Source: an uncultured Clostridia bacterium
Lineage (GTDB): Bacteria; Bacillota; Clostridia; Saccharofermentanales; Saccharofermentanaceae
Assembly: GCA_946537885.1 (NCBI GenBank)
Contig: CAMNGC010000003.1
Location: 107,040-171,039, forward strand
Reading direction: 5' to 3'
Length of the DNA: 64,000 nucleotides
The notes under the pieces were generated by a model. The model ran no database searches, was not told the origin of the DNA, and worked only from the letters and a program-made list of their open reading frames with translations. Position numbers and translations under genes: made by a program. Positions within the stretch are counted from its first letter, which is position 1, and every line of letters starts with the position of its first letter. This document shows positions 37,167 to 47,132 of this stretch, piece by piece.

Positions 37167-38552
37167 TTATTTCTGGTTGATCATCTCTTCCGGATGGAAG
37201 ACCTCATCGAACTTCTCGGCTGTCAGGAAACCGAGCTTAACGCATGCCTCTTTAAGGGAGATATTCTCTTCATATGCGAGGTGACTCGTCTTAGCTGCAT
37301 TCTCATATCCGATGTAAGGATTGAGCGCGGTAACGAGCATGAGCGAATTATGCAGATAGTGGTGCATCTTCTCCTTGTCAGCCTTGATACCGACAGCACA
37401 TCTGTCGTTGAAGGACTCAATGGACTCGGCCAAGAGTCTGGCAGACTGCAGGAAGTTGTAAGCTGCTACGGGCATGAATACATTCAGCTCGAAATTACCC
37501 TGAGATGCTGCCATTCCGACTGCTACGTCGTTACCCATGACCTGAACTGCTACCATGGTAACAGCCTCGCACTGAGTCGGGTTAACCTTGCCGGGCATGA
37601 TGGATGAACCAGGCTCGTTAGCAGGGATGGTAATCTCACCCAAACCGTCACGGGGACCGCTTGCGAGCCATCTTACATCATTCGCGATCTTCATCATATC
37701 AGCTGCCATAGCCTTTATCGCACCATGAGCAAAAACGATCTCGTCCTTACTTGTAAGTGCGTGGAATTTGTTGGCTGCAGTAATAAATTTCTTTCCGGTG
37801 AGTTTGCTGATCTGCTCGGCAACACTCGTATCAAATCCCTTAGGGGCGTTAAGTCCTGTACCTACGGCAGTACCGCCAAGCGCAAGCTCCTTAAGAGGCT
37901 CGGCCGCAAGCTTAATGAGCTCGATATCTCTCTCAAGAGATGATCTCCAACCGGAAATCTCCTGGGAGAAGCTTATCGGCACGGCATCCTGAAGATGTGT
38001 GCGTCCGCTCTTAACAATACCCTCGTTCTCCGCCTCAAGCTTCTTAAATGTAGCGATGAGCTTCTCAGCTGCGGGGATGAGCTTATCCTCAAGAGCAATA
38101 ACGGCAGATATATGCATAGCCGTAGGGAATGTATCATTGGAGGACTGGCTCATATTAATGTCGTCATTCGGATGGCAGAGCTTCTTGCCTGCGATCTCAT
38201 TGGCACGATTAGCGATTACCTCGTTGGTATTCATGTTGGACTGTGTACCGGAACCTGTCTGCCATACAACAAGCGGGAAATGGTCATTCAGCGATCCGGA
38301 GATAACCTCATCGCAAGCCTGTGATATAGCCGCAAGCTTCTCGTCCGTCATCTTCTCGGGCTTAAGTCCGTTATTGGCAATTGCTGCAGCCTTCTTCAAT
38401 ATACCGAAAGCATTTATGATCTCGCCGGGCATTGTCTCGATGCCTACGCCGATGGGGAAATTCTCATGACTTCTCTCAGTCTGGGCTGCCCAATACTTGT
38501 CTGCAGGCACCTTCATCTCGCCAAGCGAGTCGTGTTCTATGCGATATTCCAT
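37167..38552 (-). CDS. fumC: Class II fumarate hydratase
   Basis: 461 aa. Interconverts fumarate and malate without an Fe-S cluster. Visible: N-terminal EHDSLGEMKVPADKYWAAQT, TGSGTQSNMNTNEVIANRA, SQSSNDTFPTAMH, SGRTHLQDAVPISFSQE, and the superfamily signature GSSIMPGKVNPTQCE. The TGSGTQSNMN wording favours FumC over aspartase. A consensus TATAAT with an extended TGG element (38588-38593) lies about 36 nt upstream, and AGGAGG precedes the start. Confidence 0.95.
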   Translation of the reverse strand: MEYRIEHDSLGEMKVPADKYWAAQTERSHENFPIGVGIETMPGEIINAFGILKKAAAIANNGLKPEKMTDEKLAAISQACDEVISGSLNDHFPLVVWQTGSGTQSNMNTNEVIANRANEIAGKKLCHPNDDINMSQSSNDTFPTAMHISAVIALEDKLIPAAEKLIATFKKLEAENEGIVKSGRTHLQDAVPISFSQEISGWRSSLERDIELIKLAAEPLKELALGGTAVGTGLNAPKGFDTSVAEQISKLTGKKFITAANKFHALTSKDEIVFAHGAIKAMAADMMKIANDVRWLASGPRDGLGEITIPANEPGSSIMPGKVNPTQCEAVTMVAVQVMGNDVAVGMAASQGNFELNVFMPVAAYNFLQSARLLAESIESFNDRCAVGIKADKEKMHHYLHNSLMLVTALNPYIGYENAAKTSHLAYEENISLKEACVKLGFLTAEKFDEVFHPEEMINQK

Positions 38553-38672
38553 ATAGCAAATGTCCTCCTGTGAGAAATTGATGTCTTATTATACCATGAA
38601 GGCAGGTCGGTTGGAGTGCTTTTTCGATATGCGAAAGCGGCCGGCTGACTGTTTTCAATAGTTAGAATAAGT

Positions 38673-38678
38673 GATAAA
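38673..38678 (+). promoter_or_regulatory. Extended -10 of leuS
   Basis: TGATAAAAT about 37 nt before the leuS ATG; the -35 is poor. No T-box motif (AGGGTGG) was found in the 160-nt leader. Confidence 0.45.
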
Positions 38679-38714
38679 ATAATCGAGTTTATTATTATTA
38701 AGAGGTGAACAACT

Positions 38715-41186
38715 ATGTCTTATTCAGTTGAAACTGACCGTAAATGGCAAAAGAAATGGGAAGAAACTGGACTTTACAAGTTCGATCCTGACAAAGAAGG
38801 CAAGAAACTATACTGTCTGGAGATGTTCTCCTACCCGTCCGGCGCCAACCTTCACCTCGGTCATTGGTATAACTATTCCCTGACCGATTCATGGTCAAGA
38901 ATGAAAAGAATGCAGGGTTATAATGTTTTCCATCCGATGGGCTTCGATGCTTTCGGACTGCCTGCAGAGAACTATGCGATCAAGACGGGTATCCACCCCC
39001 AGGATTCCACTCTGAAGAATATCGCCACGATGGAGAAGCAGCTCAAGGAAATGGGCGCGACTTTCGATTGGGATTACGAGCTCGCGACCTGCATGCCCGA
39101 TTATTACAAGTGGAATCAGTGGCTCTTCATCAAGCTCTATGAGAAAGGTCTCGCATACCGTAAGAACGCACCCGTCAACTGGTGCCCCAAGTGTCAGACA
39201 GTCCTTGCCAACGAGCAGGTAATCGACGGTGAGTGCGAGAGATGCGGATCCGAAGTCATCCACAAGCACATGACGCAGTGGTTCTTCAAGATCACTGATT
39301 ACGCTCAGGAACTCTTAGACTGCCTCCCCGACCTCGACTGGCCCGAGAAGACAAAGAAGATCCAGACCAACTGGATCGGCAGATCCGAAGGCTCACAGGT
39401 TGCACTCTACGTCGAGAAAGACGGCAAGCAGCTTATGGACGAGAACGGCGAGCCCGTCAAGCTCGAAGTCTTCACAACAAGAGCCGATACTTTTATGGGC
39501 GTAACTTATGTCGTAGTCGCACCAGAATCCGACATCTGCGATAAGCTCACGACAGACGAATGCAGAGCCGCAGTCGAAGACTATAAGCTCAAGACATCCA
39601 AAGTCACCGATATAGATCGTATGTCCACTACACGCGAGAAGACCGGTGTATTTACGGGCGCTTACGCCATCCACCCCCTGAACGGCCGTAAAGTGCCTAT
39701 CTGGGCAGCTGATTATGTAATCGCAGCTTACGGCACCGGTGTCGTAATGGCAGTACCTTCACACGACGCCCGTGACTTCGAGTTCGCCAAGAAATACGGT
39801 CTCGATATCATCCGCGTCGTTCAGTCAGAGAAGGGCGTTGACGACGAGCTGCCCTACTGTGAGAAAAAGGGTTATCTCACCAACTCCGGCGAGTTCGACG
39901 GACTCGAGATGCACGAAGCCATCGATGCTATCGTCGCCAAGCTCAACTCCATCGGCATGGGTGAGAAGAAGGTCAACTACAGACTTCGTGACTGGCTCAT
40001 CTCCAGACAGCGTTACTGGGGCACACCCATTCCGATGATCCACTGCGAGAAGTGCGGCGTCGTACCCGTTCCTGAGAAGGATCTTCCTGTTCTCCTCCCC
40101 TACGATGTCGAATTCACACCCGACGGCGAGAGCCCTCTTGCCAAGTGCGAATCCTTCATCAACTGCACCTGCCCCAAGTGCGGCGGCCAGGCAAAGAGGG
40201 ATCCTGACACGATGGATACTTTCGTTGACTCTTCCTGGTATGAGCTGAGATATCCTGATAATAAGAATTCCGAAAAGATTTTCGATAAGGATCTCATCAA
40301 CAAGATGTGCCCTGTCGACAAGTATGTCGGCGGTCCCGAGCATGCTGCAATGCACCTCCTGTATTCCAGATTTATCTGCAAGGCAATGCGCGACATGGGT
40401 CTTCTGGACTTTGACGAACCCTTCACAAGCCTCGTTCACCAGGGCATCATCCTCGGTCCCGACGGTAACAGGATGAGCAAGAGCAAGGGTAACACCGTGG
40501 CACCGGACGAATATGTAAGCAAGTACGGCTCTGATGTATTCAGAACATATCTCGCTTTCGGATTCGCATATACTGAGGGCGGTCCTTGGGACGACAAGGG
40601 ACTTCAGGCTATCGTTAAGTTTATCCGCCGTGTAGAGCGTCTCGTAGAAGAAGTAGCAGCATCAGGCGCCGCTTCCGACAGCAAGGCAGGAGACGCTGAG
40701 GCCGATCTGAACTACTCTCTGAACTACACGATCAAGAGTGCGACGACCGACATCGACCGCTTCCAGTTCAACACTTCCATCGCCCGTATGATGGAACTTT
40801 TGAACGCCATCGGCAAGTATCAACAGTCCGGCAAGATCAATCCCGGCTTCCTCCGCTATGTTGTAGAGAAGCTCCTGCTGCTCCTCTCACCTTTTGCGCC
40901 TCACTTTGCCGAAGAGAGTTGGGAGAAGCTCGGCAATGAATACTCCGTCTTTAATCAGGCCTGGCCCGAATTCGATGAGTCTGCACTGGTACTCTCCACA
41001 GTAGAGATCCCCGTACAGCTCAACGGCAAAGTCGCTTTCAAGATCAACGTGGCAGCAGATGCCGACCAGGCAACAGTCGAAGCAGCCGTCCGCGGCGATT
41101 CCCGCCTCGAGGACGCACTCAAGGGGCGTTCCATAGTCAAGTTCATCTATGTCAAGGGCAGGATCTGCAATGTAGTAGCCAAGTAA
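38715..41186 (+). CDS. leuS: Leucyl-tRNA synthetase
   Basis: 823 aa, class I synthetase. HIGH motif in [15 protein letters not shown]; zinc-type cysteines in [14 protein letters not shown]; the CP1 editing domain with [13 protein letters not shown] and [21 protein letters not shown] as RMSKSKGN; C-terminal anticodon-binding and VRGDSRL tail. It attaches leucine to tRNA-Leu. AGAGGTG sits 8-9 nt before the ATG. Divergent from fumC. Confidence 0.98.
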   Translation: MSYSVETDRKWQKKWEETGLYKFDPDKEGKKLYCLEMFSYPSGANLHLGHWYNYSLTDSWSRMKRMQGYNVFHPMGFDAFGLPAENYAIKTGIHPQDSTLKNIATMEKQLKEMGATFDWDYELATCMPDYYKWNQWLFIKLYEKGLAYRKNAPVNWCPKCQTVLANEQVIDGECERCGSEVIHKHMTQWFFKITDYAQELLDCLPDLDWPEKTKKIQTNWIGRSEGSQVALYVEKDGKQLMDENGEPVKLEVFTTRADTFMGVTYVVVAPESDICDKLTTDECRAAVEDYKLKTSKVTDIDRMSTTREKTGVFTGAYAIHPLNGRKVPIWAADYVIAAYGTGVVMAVPSHDARDFEFAKKYGLDIIRVVQSEKGVDDELPYCEKKGYLTNSGEFDGLEMHEAIDAIVAKLNSIGMGEKKVNYRLRDWLISRQRYWGTPIPMIHCEKCGVVPVPEKDLPVLLPYDVEFTPDGESPLAKCESFINCTCPKCGGQAKRDPDTMDTFVDSSWYELRYPDNKNSEKIFDKDLINKMCPVDKYVGGPEHAAMHLLYSRFICKAMRDMGLLDFDEPFTSLVHQGIILGPDGNRMSKSKGNTVAPDEYVSKYGSDVFRTYLAFGFAYTEGGPWDDKGLQAIVKFIRRVERLVEEVAASGAASDSKAGDAEADLNYSLNYTIKSATTDIDRFQFNTSIARMMELLNAIGKYQQSGKINPGFLRYVVEKLLLLLSPFAPHFAEESWEKLGNEYSVFNQAWPEFDESALVLSTVEIPVQLNGKVAFKINVAADADQATVEAAVRGDSRLEDALKGRSIVKFIYVKGRICNVVAK

Positions 41187-41204
41187 TAGCTATATGCAAG
41201 ATAG

Positions 41205-41237
41205 AAAGGGCAGCTTCCAGTGGAGGCTGCTCTTTTA
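41205..41237 (+). terminator. Intrinsic terminator of leuS
   Basis: GGGCAGCTTCC, short loop, GGAGGCTGCTC, TTTTATT. Confidence 0.85.
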
Positions 41238-41264
41238 TTGGCTTGAAAAGGATTTACCCGGCTA

Positions 41265-41299
41265 GTTAACCCAAGCCGGGTTAACACCTGAGGTAATCC
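41265..41299 (+). repeat. GTTAACCC palindrome repeat, copy B
   Basis: GTTAACCCAAGCCGGGTTAAC followed by ACCTGAGGTAATCC, identical layout to copy A but cut off afterwards. Confidence 0.85.
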
Positions 41300-41323
41300 A
41301 TAGCATTATTACCCCTACCCTGA

Positions 41324-42904
41324 TCAATAAATATTGGAAATCTTTACGACAACATACCCGTCGATCTGCCTTATGCTTCCCTCATCCGGGAACAAGGGCA
41401 TGCTGTCTGCAATCCCATTTTCGACAAGCTCATCATACTTATCTGCATCAGAGAATCTTATAAAAGTTCCCTCATATTCGAAAAGCCCGTTATAGGAGAG
41501 CTTCATATTGTCGCCCCCAGGGAAAAAATATCCGAATCGCATTATACGATTGGCATCGAGCCATTTATGGTGAACGACAAACTCATGGTTACCACAAGGC
41601 GCTCCCAGGAAAATATATTTATAGTTTCTGCCGTATAAGCCCTGCTCCAACAACTCTGTTCTGACATCAGTCATAAGCGCGTCACTGGTCTTCCTACCTT
41701 CGTAAGCCGAATAGATATCAACACTGGTCATATAAGCGGCGCCATAGCCCAACACAAAGATCAACACAGCAAGTACGCCGACGATCCACTCCGTTCTCTG
41801 CTTAAAACAGTCTTGAAGTTTTACCGAATCCGCAAGGATAAGGATCAGGGGGAACAATAAAGTCTGCGTCATACTGAGCTGCAATTCCACAAGAGCATTA
41901 GAAGCCACCAGGAAGTACACCGTAAGCGTCAGCGGAATGATCAGCCAGAAAAAGAGATAAGCAAACCCGCGGCTGACTGAAGCCTTAAATTGATCTACTG
42001 CGGTAAAGATGATGACCGCAAGCACTGCTAAAGAGATCAATATCATTAGGGGAGAATCTTGAAGCATGTTATGACGTATCAGAGCATCGTGATCATAGTA
42101 GTATGTGATAAACGCTTTGTAGGAATCTGCTATTCTGCCCGGAAGGTTAATGATCATATCGGCTATTGTCATATTATCAGCGCCTCTGTAGGCCGTGACC
42201 TGAATATTATTTAGCGAACAGCTGATATTCCAGAGCATCTTATAGAGAATAAAACTGACAATTACAACAGTTGCGTCGATAGCAAACTTGCGAAGAACGG
42301 TTTTCAGCTTCGAGCCGACACACAACTCCTTGATGAGGATAACTACCATAAGAAGCATGATTATTGCCATTTGAGCCTGATATACTGCCAGATCCAACAC
42401 CATTATCACAACGGATGCCATTATCGAAAACAAGCTGTAGTTATATTTTACAAGGACAAAAACTGTCAGTACGGCAAGAAGAAAACTCAGCCCGAAAACT
42501 GTCGCGTTAAATCTATAAGACAGATAAGTACACACAACAGGACTTACCAGGACCGTCGCCATGAAAACATATTCGACCATCTTATGACGGGCTTCCAAAA
42601 TATCCGTGATCATGATAAGTCCGATAATGATAAACAGCAGGCAAATACAAGATGTAATGGGTTCTATGGAATTAGAGAAACGAAGCTTCTCGATCAGGGG
42701 CCAGAGCCACCTGCCCTCAGCGATTCCCGAATCACCCGTATTGTAGTATTCTCCGCTCCAAAGTCCGTCCTTGGTATTGGTGATCCTCAGGACCGTCATA
42801 AATGAGTAAAAAGCTACAGACAACAGCCACGCCACAACTATAATCTTCCTGCGATCATAGATGGCCTTTGCTCCCCTTTTAATCTCACTCTGTATACCGG
42901 TCAT
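41324..42904 (-). CDS. GtrII-like polytopic glucosyltransferase-type membrane protein
   Basis: 526 aa with about 10-11 hydrophobic helices. The first external loop holds YYNTGDSGIAEGRWLWPLI, matching the acidic and GRW motif of the GtrII (Glucos_trans_II) family, which transfers sugars from lipid carriers to surface glycans. The C-terminal ~130 residues are soluble (YKYIFLGAPCGNHEFVVHH). The substrate is unknown. Not in an obvious glycan cluster; neighbours are leuS and a cell-wall hydrolase. Confidence 0.75.
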   Translation of the reverse strand: MTGIQSEIKRGAKAIYDRRKIIVVAWLLSVAFYSFMTVLRITNTKDGLWSGEYYNTGDSGIAEGRWLWPLIEKLRFSNSIEPITSCICLLFIIIGLIMITDILEARHKMVEYVFMATVLVSPVVCTYLSYRFNATVFGLSFLLAVLTVFVLVKYNYSLFSIMASVVIMVLDLAVYQAQMAIIMLLMVVILIKELCVGSKLKTVLRKFAIDATVVIVSFILYKMLWNISCSLNNIQVTAYRGADNMTIADMIINLPGRIADSYKAFITYYYDHDALIRHNMLQDSPLMILISLAVLAVIIFTAVDQFKASVSRGFAYLFFWLIIPLTLTVYFLVASNALVELQLSMTQTLLFPLILILADSVKLQDCFKQRTEWIVGVLAVLIFVLGYGAAYMTSVDIYSAYEGRKTSDALMTDVRTELLEQGLYGRNYKYIFLGAPCGNHEFVVHHKWLDANRIMRFGYFFPGGDNMKLSYNGLFEYEGTFIRFSDADKYDELVENGIADSMPLFPDEGSIRQIDGYVVVKISNIY

Positions 42905-43078
42905 ATCGCCTCTCCAAATATGTGTAAATCATATCATTTTGCGCAAGTAAAATAAAGCATATCGAAATGACCTCATTATTACCGCATTTATCTCAAGCCT
43001 TTGATATAGAATCATAACAGTAACGCGAATGAAACAAAGAATTGACTGACGGATGTTATAATTGCGATAGGTATTATT

Positions 43079-44368
43079 ATGAAAAGAAACAAGAACACAA
43101 AAAGGTACATTGTTGCCATTATAACCTGTATCTCGGTGGCCGCACCGATCGTTTGCCTGCCTGTGGGAACACAGGATAGAAGCAGCGCCCGGCTGACAGT
43201 CAGGAAGGCATATGCCGCGACTTTCCCCGAGAGTCAGGAAAAAAAGCCCGAAGAGGAGTCTGTTCAGATTACACCTCTCGACGGCTTCGAGAATATTGAT
43301 ATCAGCAACGGAGGCACGGTATCAGCTACATATCTTGACGGATATGAGCCTTCTGCAGTTGAGGAATCCACTGAGTCCTATAACGATATTGCAGCTTATA
43401 TGGTCTATCAAGACTACGATGAGGCTGAGCTTCCGATCGAACTTCTTGACCCCCAGTATTTTGCTCCGGACGAGACAACTTACTACATCAAAGCCTCCAG
43501 CTCTATCCTCAAGGAAACACCTGTCATGGATTCCACAACACTTTCCACGCTGGATTACGGCGAGGAGGTTACGCGTATTGCTATCGGAGACACATGGTCG
43601 AAGATCCGCACTGATGAAGGCCTTGAGGGATTTGTTCTGACAAGCACGCTTTCTTTCGAGATGGTATGGACGGATATATACAGACATGTCTGGGTAGACA
43701 CCGACAGTCTCACTCTTCGCGCAAGCGCATCCACACAAAGCGAAGTTGTTGCGACTCTCTATGACGAGCAGCATCTTATCTGTGACAGCACTGCGGATAA
43801 ATGGTATCACGTAACTACAGACAGCGGTCTTCAGGGCTATGTCTACAAATCATATACCACAGAGACACCACCTCCCACACCTACATTTACTCCCACTCCG
43901 GTCCCTCGTAACAACAACTCCGGCGGTGGCGGAAACAGCAGTGGCGGCGGTGGCGGTTCCTATACAGGAACCACCGGCAACACATCGTCACTACCGACCA
44001 TCACAGGTTGTAACGGTGAGAGTATCGTCAGCATTTGCGAATCCATGTTGGGTAAACCTTATGTCTGGGGAGCTTGTTCCGCTGATGCAGTCGACTGCTC
44101 AGGTTTGGTCTGCTACGCATACGGCCTTCTCGGAATACCTCTTCCACATTACTCGGTTGACCTTTGCAGCTGCGGAGTGGAAGTATCCCGTAACGATGTC
44201 CAGCCGGGAGATGTAGTTTGTTGGTCAAACGGCAGCGGATACTGCCATCATGTAGGCATCTATGTCGGAGGCGGTCAGGTAATCCATGCAGCCGGTGTAA
44301 GATGGGGCGTAATATACGGAAGTATAGATATGCACCCGATCGTAACCATTCGAAGGATAATTCAGTAA
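43079..44368 (+). CDS. Secreted SH3-domain NlpC/P60 peptidoglycan hydrolase
   Basis: 429 aa. Signal peptide about 1-45 (RYIVAIITCISVAAPIVCL then AYA). Two SH3b domains follow (about 140-200: YYIKASSSILKETPVMDS; about 210-265: WVDTDSLTLRASAS), then a proline/threonine and glycine/serine linker, then NlpC/P60 (about 315-429) with catalytic Cys in AVDCSGLVCYAYG and His residues in YCHHVGIYVGGG and VIHAAG. Such enzymes cleave stem peptides, typically gamma-D-Glu-diamino acid bonds. Extended -10 TGTTATAAT lies about 25 nt upstream. Confidence 0.95.
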   Translation: MKRNKNTKRYIVAIITCISVAAPIVCLPVGTQDRSSARLTVRKAYAATFPESQEKKPEEESVQITPLDGFENIDISNGGTVSATYLDGYEPSAVEESTESYNDIAAYMVYQDYDEAELPIELLDPQYFAPDETTYYIKASSSILKETPVMDSTTLSTLDYGEEVTRIAIGDTWSKIRTDEGLEGFVLTSTLSFEMVWTDIYRHVWVDTDSLTLRASASTQSEVVATLYDEQHLICDSTADKWYHVTTDSGLQGYVYKSYTTETPPPTPTFTPTPVPRNNNSGGGGNSSGGGGGSYTGTTGNTSSLPTITGCNGESIVSICESMLGKPYVWGACSADAVDCSGLVCYAYGLLGIPLPHYSVDLCSCGVEVSRNDVQPGDVVCWSNGSGYCHHVGIYVGGGQVIHAAGVRWGVIYGSIDMHPIVTIRRIIQ

Positions 44369-44377
44369 TTAAAAGTT

Positions 44378-44410
44378 AGGGGTCTCCGAAAATAGCGAGA
44401 CCCCTTTTTG
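44378..44410 (+). terminator. Intrinsic terminator of the NlpC/P60 gene
   Basis: AGGGGTCTC, 10-nt loop, GAGACCCCT, TTTTG. Confidence 0.92.
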
Positions 44411-44422
44411 TTGCATACTAAC

Positions 44423-44465
44423 AGGGCTGCCTCAGAAGCGATGTGATCGCTTTTGTGACAGCCCT
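44423..44465. terminator. Long hairpin after the PadR gene
   Basis: AGGGCTGCCTCAGAAGCGAT, loop GTG, ATCGCTTTTGTGACAGCCCT: a 20-bp stem with few mismatches. The T-tract is weak on either strand; probably the 3' end of the PadR transcript. Confidence 0.55.
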
Positions 44466-44501
44466 GCCAATTTCTGATAGGATTTCAGAATCTTGTACAG
44501 A

Positions 44502-44846
44502 TTACTTCTTCTTGGAGATGAAGCCTTCTACAACCTTGTTGTAATGTTTCCAATTGTCGATATCACTCTTAAGTTTCTTACGTCCCTCATCAGTTACTGT
44601 ATACAGCTTACGAGAGGGGCCGCCGTCTCTGTCAGTTCCCGTGATCTCAACATAGCCTTCCTTCTGAAGTCTGTACAATACCGGGTACACTGTTCCGGGC
44701 TTGGGATTACTGAAGAATTCATCACCCTTCTTAGCCAATGCATCGAGAAGGACATAACCATAGTTACAACCATGATTCTCGATAAGGGATAAAAGGATCA
44801 TGTCCAGTGTTCCGCGCTTAAACTGTGTGCTCATATTGTTTTCCAT
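44502..44846 (-). CDS. PadR-family transcriptional regulator
   Basis: 114 aa, a minimal PadR: STQFKRGTLDMILLSLIENHGCNYGYVLLDAL, then the winged helix PKPGTVYPVLYRLQKEGYVEI and RKLYTVTDEGRKKL. There is no long C-terminal dimer helix. PadR repressors usually control an adjacent transporter or membrane gene, but none is next to this one. It likely regulates itself through the inverted repeat upstream. Confidence 0.94.
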   Translation of the reverse strand: MENNMSTQFKRGTLDMILLSLIENHGCNYGYVLLDALAKKGDEFFSNPKPGTVYPVLYRLQKEGYVEITGTDRDGGPSRKLYTVTDEGRKKLKSDIDNWKHYNKVVEGFISKKK

Positions 44847-44870
44847 ATTCTCACCGCCTTTATCCTAATC

Positions 44871-44900
44871 ATTATATACAAAGAACGGTAAAAATAGCAA
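44871..44900 (-). promoter_or_regulatory. Promoter of the PadR gene
   Basis: Minus strand -35 TTGCTA, 18-bp spacer, -10 TATAAT; the -35 overlaps the palindrome below. Confidence 0.7.
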
Positions 44901-44938
44901 ATATTTACACGCGAAAAATTTTTCGCGACAAATATTTG
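44898..44938. promoter_or_regulatory. 41-bp inverted repeat, probable PadR operator
   Basis: CAAATATTT at both ends and the perfect inner palindrome CGCGAAAAATTTTTCGCG. It overlaps the -35, consistent with autorepression (inference). Confidence 0.65.
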
Positions 44939-45014
44939 ATACTTCTTTGTTATTCTATTAATTAAATGGTATGAACAACCTATTTACAATATCGAAAAAA
45001 TGAACAGGATGCTA

Positions 45015-45419
45015 TTATCCTCTGAAACCAATCAGATCCACAGTCGCGACAACCCTCTGCTTCTCGTCACTGATATGAACCAGATAATTACAGATCGTGC
45101 GTCCGTTCTTGACAACTTCCGTCTCCGCATAGAGAACCTCTCCGTTGGCCGGACTGTTAAATGTAATGTGAGAGCTCAAGGTCATTGATCTCTGATCTCC
45201 GCAGTTCGCAGCCAAAGCGAAAGTATAATCCGCAAGAGTATATATACATCCGCCCATTACCACATTATTGGCATTCTTATGCTTATCTTCCACTAGCAGC
45301 TTGGTCTTAGCATAATTTTCAGCAACTTCCAGTATCTCAATACCTGCACAATCATTTGCAAAATGGTCATTCGCGAAAAAGACCTTCACTTCATCAGCTG
45401 TCATCAATCCGCCCTCCAT
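45015..45419 (-). CDS. PaaI-family hot-dog thioesterase
   Basis: 134 aa. Hot-dog fold marks: AKTKLLVEDKHKNANNVVMGGCIYTLADYTFALAAN, where the helix after the GG(C/A) turn and Asp carries the catalytic residue, then SHITFNSPANGEVLYAETEVVKNGRTI. Hydrolyses acyl-CoA thioesters; the substrate is unknown. The start could be M1 or M6 (MTADEVKV). Divergent from the PadR gene's neighbour region, single gene. Confidence 0.9.
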   Translation of the reverse strand: MEGGLMTADEVKVFFANDHFANDCAGIEILEVAENYAKTKLLVEDKHKNANNVVMGGCIYTLADYTFALAANCGDQRSMTLSSHITFNSPANGEVLYAETEVVKNGRTICNYLVHISDEKQRVVATVDLIGFRG

Positions 45420-45480
45420 CGGCTATCTTTTACCGCAAAATTATATCGTAAAATACTTTCGATAATCAAGAGATTTGATG

Positions 45481-45509
45481 TTGACAAGAAGGCTTCAACA
45501 TAATATAAT
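45481..45509 (+). promoter_or_regulatory. Consensus promoter of the tRNA-Thr gene
   Basis: TTGACA, 17-bp spacer, TATAAT: perfect consensus, 15 nt before the tRNA. Confidence 0.95.
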
Positions 45510-45524
45510 CATTCAGCGTGAGAC

Positions 45525-45600
45525 GCCGCCTTAGCTCAGTTGGTAGAGCAGCTGATTTGTAATCAGCAGGTCGCGAGTTCGAGTCTCGCAAGCGGCTCCA
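45525..45600 (+). tRNA. tRNA-Thr, anticodon TGT
   Basis: 76 nt cloverleaf including encoded CCA. D arm GCTC/GAGC, anticodon arm GCTGA-TTTGTAA-TCAGC giving anticodon TGT (threonine ACN), T arm GCGAG-TTCGAGT-CTCGC. The acceptor GCCGCCT / AAGCGGC has one C-A mismatch at pair 6-67. All other pairs are canonical. Confidence 0.96.
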
Positions 45601-45606
45601 GATAAA

Positions 45607-45642
45607 AGCCCCGTGATCATGAGGTCACGGGGCTTTGTTTTT
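45607..45642 (+). terminator. Intrinsic terminator of tRNA-Thr
   Basis: AAAGCCCCGTGA, loop, TCACGGGGCTTT, GTTTTT. Confidence 0.95.
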
Positions 45643-45661
45643 CTCATATCAGTTCCTGATA

Positions 45662-46438
45662 TCATTTGCCATTCTTAAGGAGTTCCTTGGAATAGTAGAT
45701 CTGCCTCTGGAAAGTCCGTATAGTCGCCATACTGTATTTCTTAAGGCTGAACGATATCGTGCTGCTGGCATAATGGATACGGAAATAACGGATCCTCGTA
45801 AGGAAGAATGATACGATACACAGGATGCTCATGACTATACCGAATACGAGACCTACTATCGATCTGATATTATCTCCCGCAGCAATGTAAGGTATAAGAC
45901 CACCGAGGAACACCAATGCCGCCAGGATCAGATATCCGTACAGATTCCTGGATATAAGTGTAGTTGCCGTGATATCCTCCAGATCGATAGTGGTCTCGAC
46001 ATTACGTTTATTGATGAGTCCGACAGACTTGTTATAGTAAAGCCTCTTGTTGGTTATAACAGCAGCCTCGTCTACGAATCCCTCGCTCGACATAAGGTTC
46101 ATCGCCTGATCGTTCGAGAGCATGTATATGATCCTCTCGTCGGGATCAACGATATAGGAGAACTTACCCGATGTCGGCTTGATCAGGTCGGGGCCGAGAG
46201 TCGTATTACGGGTATCCGTAGTAAGTCTGTAGTTTGCAGGTTCCTGACTGTTTCCCGGACGCACATCCGCACCGGCGATCTGACCGCCTGCAGGCGCCTG
46301 GCTGCTCCCCTGCAGTATATTCGCACCCGCGACCGGCGTCTGACTGTTTACTGTCGTACTCTCTGTCAGCGGAACACCGCAGCTAACACAGAAAGAACTT
46401 CCGTTACTGTTGATCTGTCCACATCTGTTGCAAATCAT
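45662..46438 (-). CDS. Zinc-ribbon membrane protein with PH-like domain
   Basis: 258 aa. N-terminal zinc ribbon CNRCGQINSNGSSFCVSCG, a disordered Gln/Ala/Gly linker (about 25-85), a beta-rich PH-like part (IVDPDERIIYMLSND, AAVITNKRLYYNK, TTIDLEDITATTLISRNL), two transmembrane helices (GYLILAALVFLGGLIPYIAA and IVGLVFGIVMSILCIVSFFL) and a short C-terminal continuation (ISFSLKKYSMATIRTFQRQI). Function unknown. Confidence 0.8.
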   Translation of the reverse strand: MICNRCGQINSNGSSFCVSCGVPLTESTTVNSQTPVAGANILQGSSQAPAGGQIAGADVRPGNSQEPANYRLTTDTRNTTLGPDLIKPTSGKFSYIVDPDERIIYMLSNDQAMNLMSSEGFVDEAAVITNKRLYYNKSVGLINKRNVETTIDLEDITATTLISRNLYGYLILAALVFLGGLIPYIAAGDNIRSIVGLVFGIVMSILCIVSFFLTRIRYFRIHYASSTISFSLKKYSMATIRTFQRQIYYSKELLKNGK

Positions 46439-46498
46439 ATTATTTTCCCCCCCATACTATATCCTGATTATCACACTCTAGAATGCCGAGGTCAAACA

Positions 46499-47023
46499 CT
46501 ACTTCCGTATATTCGTCCCATATCGTCTTTTAATCCCTTCGATCCACTGAACGATCATTAACTGTATTCTCGCCTCTTCTTCATCATTCAAGTCCTTTCT
46601 ATAGGGGAAACGAAGCAGCAACTCATCTTTTACAGCTGCACCCCCTGTTCTAAGAATCTTTTCCATCTCGGCAAAAGCTCGCCCATATAGGCCGCCAAAA
46701 GTTATGAAGGGAAAAACCGTTCTTCCCTTCCAGTCAAATCTGTTAAGAAATGTCATAACGGGAGCTGCCGGCATCCCATACCAAATGGGAAAGCCAAGGA
46801 AGATATAAGCAAATCTTCTCGCGTCTATCTCATTGTTGCCAAGCAGAGGCAAAAGGCGATCACCCACTTCTTTAAGCGCTCTTGCTTCAAGCGCATCATA
46901 TCTTGTGGGATACGGGGTTTTGGGGTAGATCCTGAATCTCTGTATCCCGGCTCTTTCACAAATGATTCCGGCAGCCTTCTCTGTGTGACCGGTCTGCGAG
47001 AAATATATAACCAGTGCACTCAT
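46499..47023 (-). CDS. Flavodoxin-like FMN protein
   Basis: 174 aa. The phosphate-binding loop is at the N-terminus: VIYFSQTGHTEKAA, matching flavodoxin T/S-x-TGxT; the second FMN loop is FLGFPIWYGMPAAPV and the third FPFITFGG. The fold is flavodoxin type 4-like. It likely carries electrons or acts as a reductase. Divergent from the kinase-like gene at 47133. Confidence 0.88.
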   Translation of the reverse strand: MSALVIYFSQTGHTEKAAGIICERAGIQRFRIYPKTPYPTRYDALEARALKEVGDRLLPLLGNNEIDARRFAYIFLGFPIWYGMPAAPVMTFLNRFDWKGRTVFPFITFGGLYGRAFAEMEKILRTGGAAVKDELLLRFPYRKDLNDEEEARIQLMIVQWIEGIKRRYGTNIRK

Positions 47024-47132
47024 ACATTTATTCTAACAATACTGAAATATAATTAAAATCATTTTCGAGAAATAAAAGCAACTTTAATTGTATAATACTA
47101 ATAGTAGAAAACCACACGATCCGGAGGCGCGA

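Noticed and set aside
38553-38714. T-box leader for leuS
   Set aside because: No AGGGTGG antiterminator motif and no terminator hairpin in the 160-nt leader.
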